This document shows positions 30,079-37,500 of a stretch of DNA of 64,000 nucleotides, piece after piece. The notes below the pieces were generated by a model. It was not told the DNA's origin. It worked only from the letters and a program-made list of their open reading frames with translations, and made no database searches. The translations under genes and the position numbers were made by a program. The stretch's first letter is position 1, and each line of letters begins with the position of its first letter. This DNA is from Amycolatopsis sp. GM8 (lineage in GTDB: Bacteria; Actinomycetota; Actinomycetes; Mycobacteriales; Pseudonocardiaceae). Location: assembly GCF_021653975.1 (NCBI RefSeq), contig NZ_JAJKFK010000012.1, forward strand, positions 124,001-188,000, given 5' to 3'.

Positions 30079-30741
30079 TCATTGAGGCGCTTCGCGCCGC
30101 GGTATTTCCGGCCTGTCGATGAGCGTCGTCGCGCCGGTCTCGACGGTCTTCTTCGGCCGCCGCTCGCGGAACAGCCAGCCGCCCACCACACCGGCGATGA
30201 ACCCGAACAGGTGAGCCTGCCAGCCGATGCCCTCGCCCGCGGGGATCAGCAGGGAGAACTGGTAGGCGAAGCACAGGGCCATCACCAGCCCGATCACGAG
30301 GTCGATCGGCCGCCGGTCGAACAGCCCGCGCACGATGATGTAGCCGAAGTAGCCGAACACGACGCCGCTCGCGCCCGCCCCGACCGTGCCCGCGCCGGCG
30401 GTGAACCACGCGCCGAGCCCGCTGCTGATCACGATCAGCGTGGTCACCCCGAGGAATTTCTTCACGCCCCGGTAGGCGGCGAGGAAGCCGAAGATGAACA
30501 GCGGGCCGGAGTTGCCCTCGATGTGTGCCCAGCTGAAGTGCAGGAACGGGGCGCTCAGGATCTCCGGGAGGGAACCGATCTCCCGTGCGCGGATGCCGTA
30601 TTCGAAGCTCAGCTCGTACCCGAGCGCGGCGTTGACGATCTGCACGATCCACAGCACGACCAGGATGCCGACCATGACCCACAGCGCCTTGCGGGCCTCG
30701 GCAAGCAACGCTTCGGCGTCCTCGCCGCGCGGCATGCTCAT
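30079..30741 (-). CDS. Rhomboid-family intramembrane serine protease
   Basis: A 220-residue membrane protein with six hydrophobic segments. The catalytic serine is S125 in GAGASGVVFG and the catalytic histidine H177 in WQAHLFGFIAGVVGG. HFSWAHIEGNS supplies H73 and N77 of the oxyanion region. It cleaves membrane proteins within the bilayer; the substrates are unknown. AGGGCGA lies just upstream of the ATG. It is convergent with the sigma gene and divergent from the S33 peptidase. Confidence 0.92.
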   Translation of the reverse strand: MSMPRGEDAEALLAEARKALWVMVGILVVLWIVQIVNAALGYELSFEYGIRAREIGSLPEILSAPFLHFSWAHIEGNSGPLFIFGFLAAYRGVKKFLGVTTLIVISSGLGAWFTAGAGTVGAGASGVVFGYFGYIIVRGLFDRRPIDLVIGLVMALCFAYQFSLLIPAGEGIGWQAHLFGFIAGVVGGWLFRERRPKKTVETGATTLIDRPEIPRREAPQ

Positions 30742-30819
30742 TCGCCCTCCCGTGTCCGGTTTCGGTCAGGGTAACGGACATACCTACTTCCGGCGGGTCC
30801 CGATCGGGAGGATCCGGGC

Positions 30820-30833
30820 TACCGTTGCGCCGC
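30820..30833 (+). promoter_or_regulatory. -10 element, leaderless start of S33 peptidase
   Basis: TACCGT (30820-30825) lies 8 bases before the GTG at 30834. GGGAGGAT further upstream (30806-30813) is too far for ribosome binding at this start. Confidence 0.45.
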
Positions 30834-32333
30834 GTGAAGCGTCTCGTGGCCCTCGCGGCGTCCGCACTGACCGTGGCTTCGATCGTGACGGCGGCGCCCG
30901 CCGTCGCGGCCGCGGAATCCATCACCTGGGGTCCGTGCACGGATCCGACCCTCGTCGCCGCCGGTGGCGAATGCGGTTACCTGTCCGTCCCGGTGGACTA
31001 CGACCACCCTGGCGGCAAGAAGATCCAGCTCGCCGTCGGCCGGGTCAAGCACAAGGTGCCCGACTCGCAGTACCAAGGTGTCATGCTCACCAATCCCGGT
31101 GGGCCCGGCGGTTCTGGTCTGTACCTCGCGGCGCGGGGCGGGAACCTGCCGAACCACGCCGGCGACGCCTACGACTGGATCGGCTTCGATCCGCGGGGTG
31201 TCGGCTCGAGCAAGCCCGCGCTCTCGTGTGATCCGCTGTACATGGACTACAACCGGCCGAACTACCTGCCGATCACGCCGAACCTGGAGCAAACTTGGCT
31301 CCAGCGCTCGAAATCCTATGCGGATGCGTGCGCGCAGAAGAACGATCCGGCGTTGTTGCAGCACATGAAGACCGTCGACACCGTCAAGGACATGGACTCG
31401 ATCCGCGCGGCGCTCGGCGTCCAGCAGGCCAGTTTCTATGGATACTCCTACGGCACCTATCTCGGGCAGGTGTACGGCACGCTGTTCCCGAACCGGGTGC
31501 GGCGCATGGTTCTCGACAGCAATGTGGACCCGCGTTATGTTTTTTATCAAGCTAATCTGAACCAGGATCTCGGTTTCGATCGCAATATCCAGATCTGGTC
31601 CGACTGGGTCGCCAAATACGATTCGGTTTACCATCTGGGTACTACTGGTACCGCCGTGAAGCATTTGTTCGACGAGCAACTGGCAAAGCTTTCGTTCCAG
31701 CCGGCGGGCGGCGTGATCGGGCCGGACGAATGGCTCGACGTTTTCCTGCAGGCTTCGTACTATCAGCTACGGTGGACGACGCTCGGCGACGCCTTCTCGA
31801 AGTTCGTCAACAATGGTGACTGGCAGACGATGAAGTCACTGTTCGAGTCTTTCGGCGGCCGAGGCGACGACAATGGGTTCGCGGTATATTTGGCGGTGCA
31901 GTGCACCGATGTACAGTGGCCGACGAACTGGAACCAGTGGCGTTTCGACAACTGGCGCACGTTCGAGCAGGCGCCATACTTCACCTGGATGAACGCGTGG
32001 TACAACGCGCCCTGCATATACTGGCCGGCGAAGGCGGGCAAGCCGGTGAACGTCAATGGCAGCAAGGTGCACAATGTGCTGCTGATCGACGAAACCCTTG
32101 ACGCCCCAACACCTTACGAAGGCAGCCTCGAAGTCCGGAAACGCTTCCCCGGTGCGGTCCTCATCGCCGAGCCGGGCGGTACCAGCCACGCAATCACCCC
32201 ACGCGGCAACGCCTGCGTGGACGACAAGATCGCGGATTACCTACTCACCGGAAACCTCCCCGCACGAAAACCGGGAAACAAGGCAGACGTCCTATGTGAC
32301 CCATTGCCACAACCGGTGCCGAAGGCGCCGTAA
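30834..32333 (+). CDS. Secreted S33-family tripeptidyl aminopeptidase-like protein
   Basis: A 499-residue alpha/beta hydrolase. The signal peptide (KRLVALAASALTVASIVTAAPAVAA) is followed by mature protein from about 28. LTNPGGPGGSGLYL forms the oxyanion hole, DWIGFDPRGVGSSKP precedes the nucleophile elbow FYGYSYGTYLGQVYG with Ser205; D423 in IDETLDAPTPYEG and H452 in GGTSHAI complete the triad. It resembles Streptomyces SlpD/SlpE and Tap peptidases that release N-terminal tripeptides. The stretch 31500-31990 uses more A/T-ending codons than its neighbours. A palindromic repeat element starts 29 bases after the stop. Confidence 0.9.
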   Translation: MKRLVALAASALTVASIVTAAPAVAAAESITWGPCTDPTLVAAGGECGYLSVPVDYDHPGGKKIQLAVGRVKHKVPDSQYQGVMLTNPGGPGGSGLYLAARGGNLPNHAGDAYDWIGFDPRGVGSSKPALSCDPLYMDYNRPNYLPITPNLEQTWLQRSKSYADACAQKNDPALLQHMKTVDTVKDMDSIRAALGVQQASFYGYSYGTYLGQVYGTLFPNRVRRMVLDSNVDPRYVFYQANLNQDLGFDRNIQIWSDWVAKYDSVYHLGTTGTAVKHLFDEQLAKLSFQPAGGVIGPDEWLDVFLQASYYQLRWTTLGDAFSKFVNNGDWQTMKSLFESFGGRGDDNGFAVYLAVQCTDVQWPTNWNQWRFDNWRTFEQAPYFTWMNAWYNAPCIYWPAKAGKPVNVNGSKVHNVLLIDETLDAPTPYEGSLEVRKRFPGAVLIAEPGGTSHAITPRGNACVDDKIADYLLTGNLPARKPGNKADVLCDPLPQPVPKAP

Positions 32334-32362
32334 AGGCGGCAGGCAGCGAAAGCCGACGGGCC

Positions 32363-32518
32363 GAGTTGGGTGGTCATCCCGTCGCCTGAAACAGGAACGA
32401 TCACTTTTCGTCAGGGCCGCAACATCCCTGCACGGCGTGCAGCCGAGAACACAAAGCTTGCGGCCCTGAGGAAAAGTGATATTCGTAAACCGCAGGCGAC
32501 GGGATGACCACCCAACTC
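32363..32518 (+). repeat. Interspersed palindromic element, copy 1, arm module
   Basis: Perfect inverted arms of 26 bases at 32363-32388 and 32493-32518 enclose further pairing: the segment ending GTCAGGGCCGCAA near 32422 pairs with TTGCGGCCCTGAGG near 32459. The loop between about 32423 and 32457 is variable. The same module occurs at 50102-50255 and, inverted, at 61860-62004. It could fold into a long hairpin of about 156 bases in RNA or single-stranded DNA. It has no ORF. Confidence 0.9.
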
Positions 32519-32838
32519 AACCACCCACCCAAGGTGAGATCCCCTGGGCCCCCTCATCCCGGAGCCAGCCCGCCGGCGAGGCATCTTTTTCTTTTGTCTT
32601 TGACTTTTGGGTCTTTCGGGTGCCCTGCCGGGCTGTGTGGGAACCGGGCGCAAGGCGCCCTCGACCCAGCGTGGGCCCTCCCCCGCCCCGATCTTTTAGT
32701 GTTCGCGGATGGAGGAGTTCGTCAAGGCGGGAAAGAGTACCTTGACGAACTCCTCCATCCGCAAGGGCGGCTTGGGATCGGGGTGGGGGAGGGAGTGGGC
32801 GGTGTTGGTGGCTGGGTTGTGGTGCCGGGTGCCGGTTG
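32519..32838 (+). repeat. Interspersed element, copy 1, spacer and second hairpin
   Basis: After the arm module comes a conserved spacer (GGGCCCCCTCATCCCGGAGC and CCCGCCGGCGAGGCATCTTT), shared with copy 3 and, diverged, with copy 2. Then follows a nested hairpin: outer arms 32678-32693 and 32776-32791 (one G-T pair), inner perfect 23-base arms 32705-32727 and 32740-32762, 12-base loop CGGGAAAGAGTA. Similarity to copy 2 runs to about 32838. No gene is supported in 32334-32892; short ORFs here are chance. Confidence 0.88.
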
Positions 32839-32855
32839 TGAAAGGAAGGAAACGC

Positions 32856-32885
32856 TTGACTGTTACCCGGGGTCACAGTTACTTT
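32856..32885 (+). promoter_or_regulatory. Promoter of the ephD-like gene with operator in the spacer
   Basis: TTGACT (32856-32861) and TACTTT (32880-32885), 18 bases apart, 7 bases before the ATG. The spacer holds an imperfect palindrome, TGTTACC CGG GGTCACA (32861-32877; 6 of 7 pairs), well placed for a repressor such as a TetR protein. No ribosome binding site is seen, so the mRNA is probably leaderless. Confidence 0.6.
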
Positions 32886-32892
32886 CGGTAGC

Positions 32893-34572
32893 ATGAGAAC
32901 GGTGGTGTCCGGCGGGGTCCGGCTCGCGGTGTTCGAAGAGGGGCCGTTGGACGCGCCCACGGTGTTGCTCGTGCACGGTTATCCGGACACGCACACGGTG
33001 TGGGACGACGTCGCCGCCGTGCTGGCGGACCGCTTTCATGTGGTCCGCTACGACGTTCGGGGCGCTGGGCAGTCCGATGTGCCGCGCGACCAGGCGGCGT
33101 ACCGACTCGAGCATTTGTCCGACGACCTGTTCGCTGTCGCCGACGCGGTGAGCCCGAACCAGCCGGTACACATCGTGGCCCACGACTGGGGATCGATCCA
33201 GTCCTGGGAGGCGGTCACCGAGCCAGGCGCACACGAGCGGATCGCGTCGTTCACCTCGATCTCCGGGCCATGCCTGGACCACGTGGCCTACTGGATGCGG
33301 CGACGCCCGACGCCTCGACATCTCCGGAAGGTGCTCAGCCAGCAGTTGCATTCCTGGTACATCATGGCATTCCAAGTGCCAGTACTGCCAGAACTGTTGT
33401 GGCGCACCGTCCTCACGAAGCGCTGGCCATTGTTCCTCAGCGCACTCGAAAACGTACCGCCCCGCGCAGGGCATCCCGCACCAACTATGGCATCCGACGC
33501 CGCGCACGGGGTTTCCTTGTACCGCGCCAACTTCCGGCCCCGGCTGAGCCACCCGCGCGAACGGCACACGCAGGTCCCGGTGCAGGTAATAATGCCAACC
33601 GCCGACCGCTACGCCACCCCGGCGCTGGCCGAGGGTCTCGAACGATGGGTGCCGCGCCTATGGCGCCGGCGCCTCCACGCCGGGCACTGGTCCGCACTGC
33701 TGCGCGACGGAGCCCAGGTCGCGCGGATGGTCACCGAACTGATCGACCACCTCGGCGGAGCGCCCGAGACCCGAAGCCTGAGCCGCGCCCGCACGGAAAC
33801 CCCGCCGCTCGTGGTGGTCACCGGCGCGGGCAGCGGGATCGGACGGGCCACCGCGCAAGCGTTCGCGGCGACCGGCGCGGAGGTCGTCGTCTGCGACATC
33901 GACGAGGAAGCCGCGAAAGCCACGGGCGGGCACGCGTACCAGGTCGACGTGTCCGACGAGGCGGCCATGCGCAAGTTCGCCGACGAGGTCGTCGCGCGGC
34001 ACGGCGTGCCGGACATCGTGGTGAACAACGCCGGCATTGGGCACGCGGGCAGTTTCCTTGCCACCACAACGGAAGAGTGGCACCGCGTGCTCGACGTGAA
34101 CCTGTGGGGCGTGATCCACGGATGCCAGGTGTTCGGGCGGCTGATGGCCGAGCGCGGCGAGGGCGGGCACATCGTGAACGTCGCGTCCGCGGCCGCCTAC
34201 CTGCCGGTGAAGTCGCTGGCCGCGTACTCGACGAGCAAGGCCGCGGTGCTGATGCTGTCGGACTGCCTGCGCGCCGAGGTGAGCGCCCGCGGGATCGGAG
34301 TCTCGACCATCTGCCCCGGCCTGATCACCACGAACATCACCCGCACCACCACGTTTTCCGGCGTCGACGCGGCCGAACAGGAACGCAAGCGGGCCGGCGC
34401 GACGAAGGCCTACCAGCGCCGCAACTTCGGCCCGGAGAAGGTGGCGGCGCAGATCCTGCGCGCGGTCGCCACCGGAAAGGCGACCGTCCCGGTCACCCCC
34501 GAGGCCAAAGCAGGCCTCGTACTGGCCCGGCTTTCGCCCGCGACGCTAAGGGCGGCGGTGCGCCACAGCTAG
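32893..34572 (+). CDS. ephD: EphD-type alpha/beta hydrolase - short-chain dehydrogenase fusion
   Basis: A 559-residue two-domain protein. Residues 1-290 are an epoxide-hydrolase-like alpha/beta hydrolase: LLVHGYPDTHTVW, RYDVRGAGQSD, VAHDWGSIQSWEA with nucleophile Asp in H-D-W-G, and RLHAGHWSAL with the catalytic His. Residues about 298-559 are an SDR reductase: VVTGAGSGIGRATAQAFAATG (NADP-binding), NNAGIGHAG, NVASAAAYLPVKSLAAYSTSKAA (Ser, Tyr, Lys of the catalytic set). This order matches mycobacterial EphD, which is linked to lipid epoxide metabolism. Length fits (about 590 in mycobacteria). It is convergent with the RHS gene, 13 bases between stops. Confidence 0.9.
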   Translation: MRTVVSGGVRLAVFEEGPLDAPTVLLVHGYPDTHTVWDDVAAVLADRFHVVRYDVRGAGQSDVPRDQAAYRLEHLSDDLFAVADAVSPNQPVHIVAHDWGSIQSWEAVTEPGAHERIASFTSISGPCLDHVAYWMRRRPTPRHLRKVLSQQLHSWYIMAFQVPVLPELLWRTVLTKRWPLFLSALENVPPRAGHPAPTMASDAAHGVSLYRANFRPRLSHPRERHTQVPVQVIMPTADRYATPALAEGLERWVPRLWRRRLHAGHWSALLRDGAQVARMVTELIDHLGGAPETRSLSRARTETPPLVVVTGAGSGIGRATAQAFAATGAEVVVCDIDEEAAKATGGHAYQVDVSDEAAMRKFADEVVARHGVPDIVVNNAGIGHAGSFLATTTEEWHRVLDVNLWGVIHGCQVFGRLMAERGEGGHIVNVASAAAYLPVKSLAAYSTSKAAVLMLSDCLRAEVSARGIGVSTICPGLITTNITRTTTFSGVDAAEQERKRAGATKAYQRRNFGPEKVAAQILRAVATGKATVPVTPEAKAGLVLARLSPATLRAAVRHS

Positions 34573-34585
34573 CGCACGGTCCCGG

Positions 34586-37500
34586 TTACCACCGACGCCC
34601 GTAGACGTTGGAACTGCTGCTGTTGGAGTATCCACCGCCCCCCGAGCTGCTGTTGCTGCGCCCGAATGACGGGTAGGGCTGATAACCGGAACTGCTCGAC
34701 TGCCTGCGAATCGGCCCGGGCCCCGAAGGCGTATAGGCGGTCGGCGGCCGGTACGACGACGGCGGGTAGTACCTCGACGACGAGGAGGACGAGGCCGGTG
34801 GCCGCGTCGACGAGGACGGGGGCGGCACCTTCTCCCACGACGACCAGGGCCCACCCTGGCTGCTGAAGCCCGGGTCCTGACGATCCCAGTAGCTGCGGTG
34901 CCCACCGGAGCTGGGCCCGGGGCTCGTGTAGCGCGGCTCGCTGGCACCGCTCGCGTCCGAGCGCCCGCGGTCTTCGATGCCGTGGTAGGTGCTGGTCTCC
35001 CGGTTGTGCGAGAAGTTGCTCGCCCGGGTCTGGTCCATCCCGCCGGTGTTCCAGTGTGTGCTCGCGGACGGCTCGTGGCCGAGCACACCGCTGGAGTGAC
35101 CGGTGATGATGCCGGTGTCCGATCCGCCCGGGGTGGTCGCGCGGAATCGCCGGTTGGGGTCCATCAGCCAGTCCCGCTGCTCGGTCCGGCTCAGGTTCGG
35201 CGGCTCGGGTGACACCGCCGCGCGCTGCCACAACGGCAGCATCGCACTGTGACTGTGTGACGGGTTGTCGTATCCCGCGGCATGCCGGCGATTGGCACCG
35301 GCGTACGCCCCGCCCGGCGGGCGCGCCTCGTAGACGGATCCGCCGGGCGACGTCTCACGCCGCGCCAGCGACGGGGTCGTGCCGCTGCCGGTGTTGCGCC
35401 GCCGGCGGCCGCTGCTGCTGCCACTGCTGCTGTTGCCACAGCCCTTCAGCCCCAGCGGGTCCATCGCCACCAGGGGGTTGCTGACGTAGGCCTGGGGATC
35501 CGGCCCGCCGGTCAGCCCGAGCGGGTCGGAGCTGAGGTACCGCGCGAGCGACGGGTCGTAGTAGCGGTGGAAGTTGTAGTGCAGCCCGGTCTCGGCGTCG
35601 AAATACTGTCCCGGGTAGCGCAGCGGAATGTCCGCTCCGGCCACGTTCTCCCCCACCGTCGAGCCGAAGAGGCTCATCCGGGCGAGCGGCACGACACCGC
35701 CCTGCTCGTCCAGCAGCTCCGCCGGCGCCCCCGACGAGTCGACGACGACGGCGTGGAACCGCTCCTCCGTCCACTGTGGACCGCCGCGGTTCGCGCGCTG
35801 CCGCTGCAGCATCGGGCTGACACCGTCGAGCTCGTAGTCCCACACCGTGATCTCGGTGCCCTCCGGGCCCGAGCGAATCTCCTCGACGAGCGTCTGGTCG
35901 TCCCACACGAAGTCGACGCGGCCCACGACGGTCGCTCCGTCGCGCGCGACGTGCTCCTTGCGGACGCGCCGGCCGAGCGGGTCGTAGGTGTAGCGCCACT
36001 CGTCGCCCTCGGGGGTGCGCACCGCGACGAGGTGATCGTGCGCGTCCCACCGGTAGTGCCAGGTGGCGCCGTTCTCGTGCTCGCGCCGGATCAGCCGGCC
36101 GTTGCCGTCGTGCGTGTAGCGCTCCCGGCCCGCGGCCGTCACCAGCGCCCCCGACATCGTGCGCGCGCCACGGGTGTCCGCGGTGGTCTGCGACGGCCAC
36201 TCCGCCCCGGCGATCCGGCCCGCGGCGTCGTAGGCGTACTGCTCGGTCCACTGCGGCGTCCACACATCGGTGACGCGGCCGAGCTCGTCGAGCCCGAACT
36301 CGCGCGGGCCCGCCAGCCGGTCGTGCACGTGGGTGGGCAGGCCGTCGCCGCGGTAGAGGTAGGTCCGTTCCTGCCGCAGGTCACCCGCCGCGCCGCGCAC
36401 GGCCTGCGTCGCGATCTGCCCGCCCGGCGTCCATGACTGCGTCAGCGCGGCACCGGAACCCAGCACCCGGCGGGTCTCGCGGCCCGCGAGGTCGTGCTCG
36501 AAGCGCAGCGAACGAGCGCCCGCGCGGACGACCGAGGGCAGCCCGGCGTCGTCGTATTCCCAGGTGGTCTCCGCGCCCGCGGGGGTCACCCGCCGCACGC
36601 GGCGGCCGGCCGCGTCGTACTCCGAGTGCACCGTGCGGCCGTTGACGGACTCGGCCAGCACCCGGCCGGTCAGGTCACGCCGGTACTCGACGCGGGTGGT
36701 CCCGTCGTCCACCGACAGCAGATGTCCCCCGGCGTCGTAGGCGAACCGGGTGCGCACCCCGCCGGCGACGGACTCGACGACCTCGCCGAGCGCGTTGCGG
36801 GTGAACGCGATGGTCTCGCCCGCACCGTTGGTGACCTGGCTCAGCTGCCCGGCGGCGTCATAGCGGTAGCTCAGGGTGACGCCCGAGAAGTCGGTCTCGG
36901 ACACGAGATTGCCCGCCGGGTCGTACTCGTAACGCCAGACCTCGCCGGTCTCGTTGGTCACCGAGGTGAGCCGCAGCTGCTGGTCGTAGCTGAACCCGAC
37001 CTGGCTGCCATCCGGGTTGACCTGGCTCGACGGCAGGTCGAAGTGCGTCGGCTCGGCGCGGGTCACCGCACCGACACGGCCGGCGTGCACCCGGTTGTTG
37101 CCCTCGCCGTCGTAGATCCACCGCTCGACGGTGCCGTCGGCGTGCTGGTGCCAGGCCGGCAGGCCGTCCGGGGTGTAGCCGAAACGCTCGACGGCGCCGG
37201 TCGGCTCGCCGACCGCGGCGAGGCGGCCCAGCGCGTCGCGCTCGTACCGCGTCGTCGCGCCGCCGGCGTCGGTGACGGCGATCGGCAGCCCGGCCGCGTC
37301 GCAGGCGACCGTCTGGGTAACCCCGGCCGGGTCGGTGACCGCGGCGAGGTGCCCCAGGCCGTCGTACTCGTAGGTGGTGGTGGCGCCATCCGGTTCGGTC
37401 CGGCTCAGCACGTTGCCGCGGTCGTCGTACTGCCACGTCACCACGACACCGGGGGCCTCGACCATGCGCACCGGGAGGCCGAACGTGTCGCGCTCGATCT

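Noticed and set aside
32334-32892. Insertion sequence or small ORFs in repeat copy 1
   Set aside because: No transposase similarity, target duplication or start signal was seen; ORFs arise from the palindromes.
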